From: Roseomonas sp. OT10
GTDB taxonomy: Bacteria > Pseudomonadota > Alphaproteobacteria > Acetobacterales > Acetobacteraceae
Length of the DNA: 64,000 bases
Direction of reading: 5' to 3'
Assembly: GCF_020991085.1 (NCBI RefSeq)
Contig: NZ_CP087719.1
Span: 2,686,001-2,750,000 of the forward strand
The notes beneath the pieces were generated by a model. The model was not told where the DNA came from. It was given only the letters and a program-made list of their open reading frames with translations, and did no database searches. The translations under genes were made by a program, and so were the position numbers. This document shows, one piece after another, positions 12,028 to 22,990 of this stretch. Within the stretch, counting starts at the first letter, position 1; each line of letters begins with the position of its first letter.

Positions 12028-12469
12028 GCAGCCGGACGCGGTGGAGATCTGGACCGATGGCGGCTGCAAGCCCAACCCCGGCCCCGGCGGCTGGGCCGCG
12101 ATCCTGCGCTACGGCACGCATGAGCGGGAGCTGAGCGGCGGCGCGCCGAAGACCACCAACAACCGCATGGAGCTGACCGCCGCGGCCGAGGCGCTGGAGG
12201 CGCTGAAGCGCCCCGCCCGCGTCGTCGTCCACACCGACAGCGAGTACGTGCGCAACGGCATCTCCCGCTGGGTCAATGGCTGGGTCCGCAACGGCTGGAA
12301 GAACGCGGCGAAGGAGCCGGTCGCGAATTACGAGCTGTGGCAGCGCCTGCTCGCCGCCGCCAAGCCGCATGCGATCGAGTGGCGCTGGGTGCGCGGCCAT
12401 GCCGGCGATCCGATGAACGAGCGCGCCGACGCGCTGGCGACGGCAGCGCGGATCGCGCTGGAGCGGTAG
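12017..12469 (+). CDS. rnhA: Ribonuclease HI
   Basis: This 150-residue enzyme degrades RNA in RNA-DNA hybrids. The catalytic acids are all visible: Asp in [14 protein letters not shown], Glu in [13 protein letters not shown], Asp in [11 protein letters not shown] and Asp in [11 protein letters not shown]. The basic-protrusion helix region [13 protein letters not shown] is also present. Its ATG lies inside the end of thrB, so the two are translationally coupled. It converges with mccA, and a hairpin covers both stop codons. Confidence 0.97.
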   Translation: MPDEQPDAVEIWTDGGCKPNPGPGGWAAILRYGTHERELSGGAPKTTNNRMELTAAAEALEALKRPARVVVHTDSEYVRNGISRWVNGWVRNGWKNAAKEPVANYELWQRLLAAAKPHAIEWRWVRGHAGDPMNERADALATAARIALER

Positions 12470-12484
12470 GGGCCCGCCCCTACC
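12465..12484. terminator. Bidirectional hairpin covering both stop codons of rnhA and mccA
   Basis: GGTAGGGG / CCCCTACC with a CCCG loop forms a perfect 8-bp stem. The TAG stop of rnhA (12467-12469) and the TAG stop of mccA on the other strand (12482-12480) lie in opposite arms. There is no T-tract, so termination strength is uncertain, but this is the only structure between the two convergent genes. Confidence 0.55.
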
Positions 12485-14489
12485 CGGCCGCTTCGGCCGT
12501 CAGCGAGACCAGCTCGACGCCCTCCTCCACCATCTCGCCCACGGTGGCGCGAAGCGTGGCGACGGTGCCCTCAGCCGGGGCGCGGAGGGTGATCTCCGTC
12601 TTCATCGCCTCCAGCACGACCAGGGGGGCGCCCCTGGCGACGGCATCGCCCACGGCGACCAGCACGCGCACCACCCGGGCGGGGATCGGGGCCACCACGC
12701 GGTCGCTGCCCACCGTATCGGCGCGGGGCGGGGCGAGCGGATCGATCCGGCGCAGCGCGTGGTTGCGGCCGTCGAGGATGACGGTCAGCTCCTCGCCCTG
12801 CCGCACCACGCGCAGGCGGCGCGACACCCCGTCCAGCGTCAGGCGCAGCGCCCCGTCCGGCTCCGGCGCGGCGTCGGCCAGGACAGGGCCGCTGGGGAGG
12901 TCGAGGCGGACCGGCCCGGCCTCCCGCACATGGGCGCGGATCGTGACCGTCGCGCCGTCGCGGGAGAAGGTCAGGTCCTGCCAGCCCTCGCCGTTCAGGC
13001 GCCAGGCATCCAGCACCGCCCAGGGGGAATGCGGGTCGCCGGAGCCCTTCGTCGCGGCGGCCAGCGCCGCGCGCTCCGCGTCGAGCACGGCCAGCGCGGC
13101 CGCGGCCCAGATCGCCGGCTCGGCCTCGGGCGCCGTGGCGGGGGGCGAGAGCAGGCCAGGGTGGCGGGCCAGGAAGCCCGTATCCACCCCGCCGGCGGCG
13201 AAGTCCGGATGCGCCACGGTGGCGCGCAGCAGGTCGAGGTTGGTGCGCACGCCCACCACCTCGTACTCCGCGAGCGCGTTCGCGAGCCGGCGTAGCGCCG
13301 TCGCGCGGTCCGGCCCGTGCGCGATCAGCTTGGCGATCATCGGGTCGTAATAGGGGGTGATGGCATCGCCCGCGCGCACGCCCGTATCCACCCGCACCCC
13401 GCCGCCCTCGCGCGGCTGGCGCAGGTGCAGCAGCGTGCCGGTGGAGGGGCGGTAGTCCTCCGCCGGATCCTCGGCGTAGAGCCGTGCCTCGATGGCGTGC
13501 CCCTCCAGGCGCAGCGCCCCGGCGGCCAGCAGCGGCTCGCCGGCGGCGACGCGGAGCTGCCACTCCACCAGGTCGAGGCCGGTGACCATCTCCGTCACCG
13601 GGTGCTCCACCTGGAGCCGGGTGTTCATCTCCATGAAGTAGAAGGCGTCGCCCTCGGCGATGAACTCCACCGTGCCGGCGCCGACATAGCCCACGGCGCG
13701 CGCGGCGGCGCAGGCGGCTTCGCCCATGGCGGCGCGGCGGGCGGGGTCCATCCCCGGGGCGGGCGCCTCCTCCAGCACCTTCTGGTGGCGGCGCTGCACG
13801 GAGCAGTCGCGCTCGAACAGCGAGACGGTGCGGCCGTGCGTGTCGGCGAAGACCTGGATCTCGATGTGGCGCGGGCGGGTCAGGTACTTCTCGACCAGCA
13901 CGCGCTCGTCGCCGAAGGCGGCCAGCGCCTCGCGCCGGGCGGCGGCGAGGGAATCCGCGAACTCCTCCGCCCGCTCCACCACGCGCATTCCCTTGCCGCC
14001 GCCGCCGGCACTGGCCTTGATGAGCACGGGGAAGCCGATGCGCCCCGCCTCCGCCGCCAGCAGCGCCGGGTCCTGGTCCTCGCCGTGATAGCCGGGGACG
14101 AGGGGGACGCCGGCCGCGGCCATCAGCGCCTTGGACGCGGCCTTGGAGCCCATGGCGCGGATGGCGTCCACGGGCGGGCCGATGAAGGCGATGCCCGCCC
14201 CGGCGCAGGCGGCCGCGAAATCGGCGTTCTCGGAGAGGAAGCCGTAGCCGGGATGGATCGCCTCCGCCCCCGAGCGCCGCGCCGCGTCGAGGATGCGGTC
14301 GATCCGCAGGTAGCTCTCCCGCGCCGGGGCGGGACCGATCGGCCAGGCCTCGTCGGCCAGCGCGACGTGGCGGGCGCGGGCATCCGCCTCGGAATACACC
14401 GCGACGGTCGCGATCCCCAGGCGCCGCGCGGTGGCGATGACGCGGCAGGCGATCTCGCCGCGATTGGCGATGAGCAGCTTGCGGAACAT
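12480..14489 (-). CDS. mccA: Methylcrotonyl-CoA carboxylase biotin subunit (alpha)
   Basis: This is the biotin carboxylase/biotin carrier subunit that makes carboxybiotin for 3-methylcrotonyl-CoA carboxylation in leucine breakdown. The 669-residue protein begins [18 protein letters not shown]. It has the ATP-grasp Gly-rich loop KASAGGGGKGM, EMNTRLQVEHPVTE and a C-terminal biotinyl site LEAMKTEITLRAP. The start ATG 14489 shares its A with the TGA of the upstream hydratase gene. The subunit alone could also be read as propionyl- or acetyl-CoA carboxylase alpha; the ivd-mccB-hydratase neighbours favour the methylcrotonyl assignment. Confidence 0.93.
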   Translation of the reverse strand: MFRKLLIANRGEIACRVIATARRLGIATVAVYSEADARARHVALADEAWPIGPAPARESYLRIDRILDAARRSGAEAIHPGYGFLSENADFAAACAGAGIAFIGPPVDAIRAMGSKAASKALMAAAGVPLVPGYHGEDQDPALLAAEAGRIGFPVLIKASAGGGGKGMRVVERAEEFADSLAAARREALAAFGDERVLVEKYLTRPRHIEIQVFADTHGRTVSLFERDCSVQRRHQKVLEEAPAPGMDPARRAAMGEAACAAARAVGYVGAGTVEFIAEGDAFYFMEMNTRLQVEHPVTEMVTGLDLVEWQLRVAAGEPLLAAGALRLEGHAIEARLYAEDPAEDYRPSTGTLLHLRQPREGGGVRVDTGVRAGDAITPYYDPMIAKLIAHGPDRATALRRLANALAEYEVVGVRTNLDLLRATVAHPDFAAGGVDTGFLARHPGLLSPPATAPEAEPAIWAAAALAVLDAERAALAAATKGSGDPHSPWAVLDAWRLNGEGWQDLTFSRDGATVTIRAHVREAGPVRLDLPSGPVLADAAPEPDGALRLTLDGVSRRLRVVRQGEELTVILDGRNHALRRIDPLAPPRADTVGSDRVVAPIPARVVRVLVAVGDAVARGAPLVVLEAMKTEITLRAPAEGTVATLRATVGEMVEEGVELVSLTAEAAG

Positions 14490-15279
14490 CACCGCCCTCT
14501 CCACGCCGGCTCGCGGCGTTCGAGGAAGGCGGTCACGCCCTCCCGCCCCTCCTCCGAGGCGCGGCGCTGCGCGATGCGCCGTGCCGTCTCCGCGCCCAGC
14601 GCGGCATCCACCGCGCGGCCCTCGGCCAGGAAGGCCAGCGCCTTGGCCTCCGCCTGGGCCTGCGGGGCGCTGGCGAGCAGCGTCGCCAGCATCGCCTCGC
14701 CCGCCTGCGCCAACCCGTCCGGCGGCACCACCTCGTGCACCAGCCCGATCTCGCGCGCGCGCGCGGCGGGGATCACCTCGGCCGTCACCATGTAGCGCCG
14801 CGCCTGGCGGGCGCCGATGGCGTTGACGACATAGGGGCTGATGGTCGCGGGGATCAGGCCGAGCCGCACCTCGCTGAGGCAGAAGCTCGCCCGCTCGCTG
14901 GCCAGCACGATGTCGCAGCAGGCGACCAGCCCGACGCCGCCGCCATAGGCCGCCCCCTGCACCAGCGCGACGACCGGCTTGGGCAGGCGGTCCAGCGCGT
15001 GCAGCATGGCGGCGAGGCAGCGCGCATCCGCCTCGTTCTCCTCCGCACCATAGGTCGCCATGCGGCGCATCCAGTCGAGGTCGGCGCCGGCCGAGAAGGA
15101 TTTTCCGGCGCTCGCCAGCACCACCGCCCGCACGCCGGGATCGGCGCCGAGCCGGATGAAGGTGTCCGTCAGCGCGGCGATCAGCGCGTCGTCGAAGGCG
15201 TTGTGCCGTTCCGGGCGGTTCAGCGTGACGGTGGCGACGCCGCGGGGGTCGAGGCTTTCCAGCAGGGCCGACATGGGCG

Positions 15280-15283
<4 letters not shown>
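14489..15283 (-). CDS. liuC: Methylglutaconyl-CoA hydratase (enoyl-CoA hydratase family)
   Basis: This 264-residue crotonase-fold enzyme is predicted to hydrate 3-methylglutaconyl-CoA to HMG-CoA, the step after methylcrotonyl-CoA carboxylase. The oxyanion-hole segments are [14 protein letters not shown] and [34 protein letters not shown] and [15 protein letters not shown] are characteristic of the AUH/LiuC group. It overlaps mccB by four bases (ATGA) and abuts mccA, so the three are tightly coupled. Function is inferred from family plus operon position. Confidence 0.9.
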
Positions 15284-16886
<1,603 letters not shown>

Positions 16887-16887
<1 letters not shown>

Positions 16888-18056
16888 CACGCCGTCTCGG
16901 CGAAGAGCTCGCGGCCGATCAGCATGCGGCGGATCTCGCTGGTCCCCGCGCCGATCTCGTAGAGCTTGGCGTCGCGCAGCAGGCGGCCGGTGGGATACTC
17001 GTTGATGTAGCCGTTGCCGCCCAGGCACTGGATCGCCTCCAGCGCCATCCAGGTCGCCTTCTCGGCGGCGTAGAGGATGGCGCCCGCCGCGTCCTTGCGC
17101 GTGGTCCGGCCGCGGTCGCAGGCGCGCGCCACCGCGTACACGTATGCCTTACACGCGTTCAGCGTGGTGTACATGTCCGCCAGCTTGCCCTGCATCAGCT
17201 GGAACTCGCCGATCGCCTGGCCGAACTGCTTCCGCTCGTGGACATAGGGAACGACCACGTCCATGCAGGCCTGCATGATGCCCAGCGGCCCGGCGGCGAG
17301 CACGGCGCGCTCGTAGTCCAGCCCGCTCATCAGCACGGCCACGCCGCGCCCCTCGGCGCCGAGCACGTTCTCCTCCGGCACCTCGCAGTCCTGGAAGACC
17401 AGCTCGCCCGTGTTGGAGCCGCGCATGCCCAGCTTGTCCAGCTTCTGCGCCACCGAGAAGCCGGCGAAGCCCTTCTCGATCAGGAAGGCGGTGATGCCGC
17501 GCGGGCCGGCGGCGGGATCGGTCTTGGCGTAGACGACCAGCGTGTCCGCCTCCGGCCCGTTGGTGATCCACATCTTGCTGCCGTTCAGCACGTAGCGGTC
17601 GCCGCGCTTCTCCGCGCGCAGCCGCATGGACACCACGTCGGAGCCGGCGCCCGGCTCGCTCATCGCCAGCGCGCCGACATGCTCGCCGGAGATCAGCCTG
17701 GGCAGGTAGCGGCGCTTCTGCTCCTCCGTGCCGTTGCGGTGGATCTGGTTGACGCAGAGGTTGGAATGCGCGCCGTAGCTGAGCCCGACCGAGGCGGAGG
17801 CGCGGCTGATCTCCTCCATCGCCACGACATGGTCGAGATAGCCCATGCCGGCGCCGCCGTATTCCTCGCCGGCGGTGATGCCCAGCACGCCGAGATCGCC
17901 GAACTTGCGCCAGAGATCGGCGGGGAAGTCGTTGTCGCGGTCGATGGCGGCGGCGCGGGGGGCGATCTCGGCGGCGGAGAAGGCGGCGACCTGCTCGCGC
18001 AGGGCATCGGCCGTCTCGCCCAGGTCAAAATCCAGGCCGGTGGCGCTGTTCCGCAT
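16887..18056 (-). CDS. ivd: Isovaleryl-CoA dehydrogenase
   Basis: This FAD-dependent acyl-CoA dehydrogenase converts isovaleryl-CoA to 3-methylcrotonyl-CoA in leucine degradation. The 389-residue protein has [37 protein letters not shown] and [17 protein letters not shown], where the Glu is the catalytic base of the IVD group. [21 protein letters not shown] and [15 protein letters not shown] follow. The start 18056 has an excellent GGAGGAG ribosome site; the frame stays open to 18134 without a better start. It is the promoter-proximal gene of the liu operon, divergent from a TetR regulator. Confidence 0.96.
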
Positions 18057-18123
18057 CGCCGCTCCTCCAGGCTCCGGCTTCGGCTGCCGGGCATTACCGG
18101 AAACGAACGTATGGCCGTTAATT

Positions 18124-18135
18124 CTTGCGCGCAAG
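18124..18135. promoter_or_regulatory. Palindromic candidate operator between ivd and the TetR gene
   Basis: CTTGCGCGCAAG is a perfect 12-bp palindrome in the 118-base divergent spacer. About 25 bases away the AACG-TATGGC-CGTT arrangement is a second partial inverted repeat. TetR proteins bind such palindromes, and a divergent TetR/liu arrangement commonly means autoregulated repression. The site is a prediction only. Confidence 0.45.
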
Positions 18136-18174
18136 CCTTTCCTCGCCTAGCGTCGCCGGACAGGGAGTTCCGCG

Positions 18175-18810
18175 ATGGCCCGCACTGCCGGCTCGAACGG
18201 CCCGCGCACCGCCGCCGCCATCCGCCGCGCCGGACTGCGCCTGATCCACCGCCACGGCTTCGAGGCGATGAGCCTGCGGGCGCTCGCCGCCGAGGTGGGG
18301 CTGCGGCCGGCCTCGCTGTACAACCACTTCCCGACCAAGCAGGCGCTGCTTTCCGGGCTGATCCAGGACCACATGGAGAGCCTGCTGGCCGAGACGCGCG
18401 CCGCGTTGGCGGCGGCCGGCCCGGAGCCGGAGGCGCGGCTGCGGGCCTTCGTCGCACATCACGTCGCCTATCACCTGGAACGACGGGCGGAGGTTTTCGT
18501 CGCGAACTTCGAGCTGCGCGCGCTCGAGCCCGCGAACCACGCGCGAATCGTGGTCCTGCGGCGGGAGTACGAGGGGCTGCTGATCGCCCTGCTGGAGGAG
18601 GGCGGCTTCGACATCCCTGACCCCCGTATCACCGCCTATGCCGTGCTGGCCATGCTGACCGGCGCCTGCACCTGGTACCGCCCGGACGGGCGGCTGGACC
18701 GGGCGGCGGTGGTCGCGCTGCACACCGACCTCGCCCTGCGGCTCTGCCCACCCACAGCCCGGGCGCGCGTCGCGCCGTCCTACCCCGCCGCCGTGGCCGC
18801 CGCGTCGTAG
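18175..18810 (+). CDS. TetR/AcrR family regulator, likely of the liu operon
   Basis: This 211-residue protein has an N-terminal HTH (AAIRRAGLRLIHRHGFEAMSLRALAAEVGLRPASLYNHFPTKQ split over residues ~14-55) with the typical SLYNHFPTK recognition-helix ending. An alpha-helical ligand domain follows. It is divergent from ivd and is therefore the likely repressor of leucine degradation. In betaproteobacteria a TetR regulator (LiuQ) controls this pathway, but whether this protein is orthologous cannot be told. A GGGAG ribosome site precedes the ATG. The last 31 bases overlap the end of the convergent hypothetical gene. Confidence 0.88.
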   Translation: MARTAGSNGPRTAAAIRRAGLRLIHRHGFEAMSLRALAAEVGLRPASLYNHFPTKQALLSGLIQDHMESLLAETRAALAAAGPEPEARLRAFVAHHVAYHLERRAEVFVANFELRALEPANHARIVVLRREYEGLLIALLEEGGFDIPDPRITAYAVLAMLTGACTWYRPDGRLDRAAVVALHTDLALRLCPPTARARVAPSYPAAVAAAS

Positions 18811-19130
18811 CGTGCCGCGCCGTGGACGTGGCCATTGGCCGCATGGCCATTCGTCCCGGGTGGCATCGGCGGCTCCGCGGCCACCAGCGGCGGCACCACG
18901 ATCGGCTCGGGGCGTTCCGGCGGGGCGAAGGGCTTGCGGGCCGGGCGGCGTTGCAGCGACCAGTTGGCCTGCAGCCGCACCTCCGGGTTGGGGATGGTCC
19001 AGCAGGCGCCGTCGGCATCCAGGAAGACCACCCACATGAGGTGGCTCTCCGGCCCGTAGTCGATCACGAAATGGGCGAGTCCCGGACCGCGGACCGTGTC
19101 CATCGGCAGGGGTGGGTTCAGTTGCAGCAT
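18780..19130 (-). CDS. Hypothetical protein
   Basis: This 116-residue protein of no recognised family begins MLQLNPPLPMDTVRGPG. The N-terminal ~65 residues form a compact core (AHFVIDYGPESHLMWVVFLDADGACWTIPNPEVRLQ split by a few residues) that reads like a small beta-domain. The C-terminal half is Pro/Ala-rich and probably disordered. Similar short proteins with the phrase 'FVIDYGPE..LMWVVFLD..G.CW..PN..VR' occur, in my recollection, in acetic-acid-bacteria relatives, but I cannot assign a function. The start was chosen where the conserved core begins; it is 68 bases downstream of the threonine-synthase-like gene. Confidence 0.6.
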   Translation of the reverse strand: MLQLNPPLPMDTVRGPGLAHFVIDYGPESHLMWVVFLDADGACWTIPNPEVRLQANWSLQRRPARKPFAPPERPEPIVVPPLVAAEPPMPPGTNGHAANGHVHGAARYDAAATAAG

Positions 19131-19198
19131 CTGGCGTCCCACGGGGGTCGGTTGCGTGCCCCCGTTGCCAGGATGTTCGGGTCGCCCCGCCGCTTCGG

Positions 19199-20323
19199 CT
19201 AGAGCGCCACGCCGCACAGTTCCGCGATGCGCGGCGTCGCCTTCAGCCCCGTGCCGGTGAGCAACAGCACGGTGGTCTCCCCCGCCCCGATCCGCCCCGC
19301 CGCGCGGAGCTGCGCGAAGGCCGCCGCCGCCTGGGCGCAGGTCGGTTCGACGTAGAGACCGCGCCGGGCGAGGTCGAGCGTGGCATCGCCGATCGCCGAC
19401 TCCGCGACCATGGCCGCCCCGCCGCCGCTCTCCCGCAGGGCGACCAGGACCTCCGGCAGGCGGATCGGCTGGGCGATCGCGGTGCCCTCCGCCATGGTCG
19501 GGCGCGGCTCCGCCGGCGGGGCGCCCAGCGCGGCGCGGGCGATGGGGGCGCAGTTCTCCGGCTGCACGGCGAAGAGCCGGGGCAGCCGGTCGATCTGCCT
19601 GGCGCGCAGCAGCTCGGAGAAGCCGATCCAGCAGCCCAGCACGTTGGAGCCGGCGCCGCAGGGGATGATCACGTTGTCCGGCGCGCGGAAGCCGAGATCC
19701 TCCCACAGCTCGTAGGCGAGCGTCTTGGTGCCGTGCAGGAAGAAGGGGTGCCAGTTGTGGCTGGCGTAGAAGATGTCTCGCGCCTGGGCGAGTGCGGCAT
19801 CGGCGCAGTCCTGGCGGCTGCCGGGGACCAGCTCGATCTCCGCCCCCGCCGCGCGGGACTGCACCGTCTTGGCCGGCGAGGTGGAGGCGGGGACCAGGAT
19901 CTTCGCCCGCATCCCCCCGGCGGCGGCATAGGCGGAGATGGCCGCGCCGCCATTGCCCGAGGAATCCTCCAGCACATGCGCCACCCCCTGGTCGCGCAGC
20001 AGCGAGAGCATCACCGAGGCGCCGCGATCCTTGAAGGAGGCGGTGGGCATGAACCACTCGCACTTCAGCAGCGCCGTGCCGCCCGGAATCTCCCGCTCCA
20101 GCAAGGGGGTGCAGCCCTCCCCCATCGTGATCGGTGCCGCGGGCCGGAAGGGCAGGGCAGCGGCATAGCGCCAGATCGAGCGCTGCGTCCGGTCGATCTC
20201 CTCCCGCCCGATGCCCGGCAGGTCGGTCAGCAGCAGCGGCTCCCCGCCATCGCCGCACCAGCGCGGGGTATCGAGCGGCCAGGTCCGGCCGGAGCGGGGG
20301 TCGAGATAGGCGGGCGTGGTCAT
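19199..20323 (-). CDS. Threonine synthase-like PLP-dependent enzyme
   Basis: This 374-residue fold-type II PLP enzyme has the PLP-lysine motif SFKDRGASV, the phosphate-binding loop SSGNGGAAISAYAA and a C-terminal LLLTGTGLKATP segment. An N-terminal stretch, YLDPRSGRTWPLDTPRWCGDGGEPL, resembles the start of thrC-type proteins with a Cys-containing head. This group is annotated as threonine synthase or as threonine/serine-dehydratase-like. The true substrate is not certain because the homoserine kinase gene is elsewhere in the window. The start 20323 (MTTPAYLDP) was preferred over the Met 14 codons upstream because the family begins there. Confidence 0.8.
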   Translation of the reverse strand: MTTPAYLDPRSGRTWPLDTPRWCGDGGEPLLLTDLPGIGREEIDRTQRSIWRYAAALPFRPAAPITMGEGCTPLLEREIPGGTALLKCEWFMPTASFKDRGASVMLSLLRDQGVAHVLEDSSGNGGAAISAYAAAGGMRAKILVPASTSPAKTVQSRAAGAEIELVPGSRQDCADAALAQARDIFYASHNWHPFFLHGTKTLAYELWEDLGFRAPDNVIIPCGAGSNVLGCWIGFSELLRARQIDRLPRLFAVQPENCAPIARAALGAPPAEPRPTMAEGTAIAQPIRLPEVLVALRESGGGAAMVAESAIGDATLDLARRGLYVEPTCAQAAAAFAQLRAAGRIGAGETTVLLLTGTGLKATPRIAELCGVAL

Positions 20324-20503
20324 GCGGGGCGCAGCCTGTCCCCGGCGCGGCGCGGCGGCAAGCACCGGCCGGCGCCGCCCAGCCAGTCGCGACGGGCGGC
20401 ATTCAGCGCGGCCGCGAGGCGCGTGCCCGCCTGCGCCAGGGCGGCACCATGGCGCGGCGTCGCCCGGCGATGGGCCTCGAAGCGCTCCGCCTTGCCGGCC
20501 GCC

Positions 20504-22894
20504 CTACCGCCCGAGCAGCGCCTGGGCGCAGGCGTCCAGGATGCTGTCCGCATCCAGACCATAGGCCGCGTAGAGGTCGGGGATGTCGCCCGCCTGCCCG
20601 AAGCGGTCCACGCCCAGCGGCACCACGCGCTGCCCGCGCACCGCGCCCATCCAGGCATGCGCCGCCGGATGACCGTCCAGCACCGTCACCAGCGCGGCAT
20701 CGGCCGCCAGCGGGGCGAGCAGGCGCCCGATCGTGGAATCTCCCCCCTCCCCCGTCCGCGCGGCACGCCGGCTGGCCAGCCAGTCCGCATGCAGCCGGTC
20801 CGGGCTGGTGATGGCGAGCAAGCCGGCGCCAGGCTCCTCCTCCGCCAGCAGGTCGAAGGCGGCGCGGGCCTCGGGGGCGACGGGACCCTGATAGGCGATG
20901 GCGAGGCGCGCGCCCGGCGCCGGCGGCACCACCCAGTAGCCGCCGGCCACCACCGCCGCCGGGTCCAGGCTGCGCCGCGGCTGCTCCAGGCCGCGGGTGG
21001 AGAGACGCAGCCAGACCGCCGATCCGTCCGGCACCTGCATGTGCGCGAAGGCCCAGCGCATCAGGATCGCGAGCTCGTCCGCATGCGCCGGCTCGAAGCA
21101 GGCGAGCCGGTCCTGGGCCATGCCCAGCAGCGGCGTGTTGACCGACTGGTGCTGCCCGCCCTCCGGCGCCAGCGTCAGGCCCGATGGCGTGGAAACCAGC
21201 AGGAAGCGGCTGTCCTGGTAGCAGGCGTAGATCAGCGCATCGAGGCCGCGGTTCACGAAGGGGTCGTAGACGGTGCCCACCGGCAGCAGCCGCGCCCCGT
21301 GCAGCCGGTCCGCCAGCCCCAGCGCGCCGAGCACCAGGAACAGGTTCTGCTCGGCGATGCCCAGCTCGACATGCTGCCCCTCCGGCGACATGCCCCAGCG
21401 TTGCGCGCTGGCCAGCTTGGCGTCGCGGAAGACGTCGTTCTTCAGGTGGCGGTCGAAGATGCCGCGCCGGTTCACCCAGGGGCCGAGGTTGGTGGAGACG
21501 GTGACGTCCGGGCTGGTGGTGACGATCCGCCCGGCCAGCGGCGCCATCTCCTCCTGTCCACGCCCGATGCCCGCCAGGATCTCGCCGAAGGCCGCCTGGG
21601 TGGAGAGGCGCCGCCCCTCCGGCACGGACGGCACGGGGAAGCTCTCCGGCACCGGCACGGCGGGGGCGGCGAGGCTGCGGCCCTCGGGCGAGAGCGGGGT
21701 GGCGAAGGGCACGGCGGCGAGGAAGTCGCGCAGCTCCGCCTCGGGGATGTCGAGCCCCTCGAAGGGGTCCCACTCATGCCCCTCGCGGATGTTCATCGCC
21801 ACGCGGAAGGCCTCCATCTGCTCCCGCGTCATCAGCCCCGCATGGTTGTCCTTGTGGCCGGCGAAGGGCAGGCCCATGCCCTTCACCGTATAGGCGATGA
21901 AGCAGGTGGGCTGGTCGCCCTCCGCATCCTGGGCGCGGAAGGCCTCCAGCAGCGTCTCGATGTCGTGGCCGCCGAGATTGGTCATCAGCGCCGCCAGCTC
22001 GTCGTCGGTCAGCGGGTCGAGGATGGCGCGCACCCCCTCCTCGCGTCCCAGCTCGGCCAGCAGCGCGGCGCGCCAGGCGGCGCCCCCCTGGAAGGTCAGC
22101 GCGGCGTAGAGGCTGTTGGGGCAGTCGTCGATCCAGCGGCGCAGCGCCTCGCCACCCGGGCGGGCGAAGGCGGCCTGGAGCTTCCGCCCGTATTTCAGCG
22201 TGACGACGTTCCAGCCCATGTCGCGGAACAGCCCCTCGATCCGGCCGAAGAGGCGGTCGGGGACGACGCTGTCCAGGCTCTGGCGGTTGTAGTCCACCAC
22301 CCACCACACGTCGCGGATGTCGTGTTTCCAGCCCTCCAGCAGGGCCTCGTAGATGTTGCCCTCGTCCAGCTCCGCATCGCCCACCACGGCGACGTGCCGG
22401 CCGCGCGGCATCCCCTCCCGCGCCAGCCCGTGCAGGTGGACGTAGTCCTGTACCAGCGCCGCGAAGGAGGCGAGCGCCACGCCCAGCCCGACGGAGCCGG
22501 TGGAGAAATCCACCTCCGCCCCGTCCTTCACCCGGCTGGGATAGGGCTGGATGCCGCCGAACTGGCGCAGCGTCGCCAGCCGCTCCCGGTCCTGCCGCCC
22601 CAGCAGGTAGTTGATCGCGTGGAAGACCGGCCCCGCATGCGGCTTCACCGCCACCCGGTCCTGCGGCCGCAGCGCGTCGAAGTAGAGCGCGGCGAGGATC
22701 GAGACCGCCGAGGCGCAGGAGGCCTGGTGCCCACCCACCTTCAGCCCGTCCCGGTTGGGCCGGATGTGGTTGGCGTGGTGGATCATCCAGGCGGAGAGCC
22801 AGAGGAGCTTGCGCTCCAGCGCGTGGAGGATCTCCAGGCGCCTGGCCTCGTCGGCGGGGCGGGACAGCGCGCGCGGTCCGGCGGTGACATTCAT
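20504..22894 (-). CDS. Transketolase/AceE-like thiamine-diphosphate enzyme
   Basis: This 796-residue protein resembles the homodimeric pyruvate dehydrogenase E1 (AceE) and transketolase. The N-terminal ThDP domain has HHANHIRPNRDG, KVGGHQASCASAVSILAALYFDALRPQDRVAVKPHAGP and the metal-binding VVGDAELDEGNIYEALLEG. The second domain has TTSPDVTVSTNLGPWVNRRGIF and QHVELGIAEQNLF. A C-terminal transketolase-like domain includes VLDGHPAAHAWMG. It is shorter than AceE (~887), and no E2 or E3 gene is adjacent, so the acceptor and physiological reaction are unclear. The start is supported by GGGGGAGG upstream. It is 96 bases downstream of malonyl-CoA decarboxylase. Confidence 0.85.
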   Translation of the reverse strand: MNVTAGPRALSRPADEARRLEILHALERKLLWLSAWMIHHANHIRPNRDGLKVGGHQASCASAVSILAALYFDALRPQDRVAVKPHAGPVFHAINYLLGRQDRERLATLRQFGGIQPYPSRVKDGAEVDFSTGSVGLGVALASFAALVQDYVHLHGLAREGMPRGRHVAVVGDAELDEGNIYEALLEGWKHDIRDVWWVVDYNRQSLDSVVPDRLFGRIEGLFRDMGWNVVTLKYGRKLQAAFARPGGEALRRWIDDCPNSLYAALTFQGGAAWRAALLAELGREEGVRAILDPLTDDELAALMTNLGGHDIETLLEAFRAQDAEGDQPTCFIAYTVKGMGLPFAGHKDNHAGLMTREQMEAFRVAMNIREGHEWDPFEGLDIPEAELRDFLAAVPFATPLSPEGRSLAAPAVPVPESFPVPSVPEGRRLSTQAAFGEILAGIGRGQEEMAPLAGRIVTTSPDVTVSTNLGPWVNRRGIFDRHLKNDVFRDAKLASAQRWGMSPEGQHVELGIAEQNLFLVLGALGLADRLHGARLLPVGTVYDPFVNRGLDALIYACYQDSRFLLVSTPSGLTLAPEGGQHQSVNTPLLGMAQDRLACFEPAHADELAILMRWAFAHMQVPDGSAVWLRLSTRGLEQPRRSLDPAAVVAGGYWVVPPAPGARLAIAYQGPVAPEARAAFDLLAEEEPGAGLLAITSPDRLHADWLASRRAARTGEGGDSTIGRLLAPLAADAALVTVLDGHPAAHAWMGAVRGQRVVPLGVDRFGQAGDIPDLYAAYGLDADSILDACAQALLGR

Positions 22895-22990
22895 CGGGCG
22901 CCTCCCCCCTTTGGTCTCGTGGGGGGATCATACAGGCCGGGCCCCGCGATGCCAGCGGGCCGGCCGCCGGAGGGCGGGAGGCGCCGGCGC

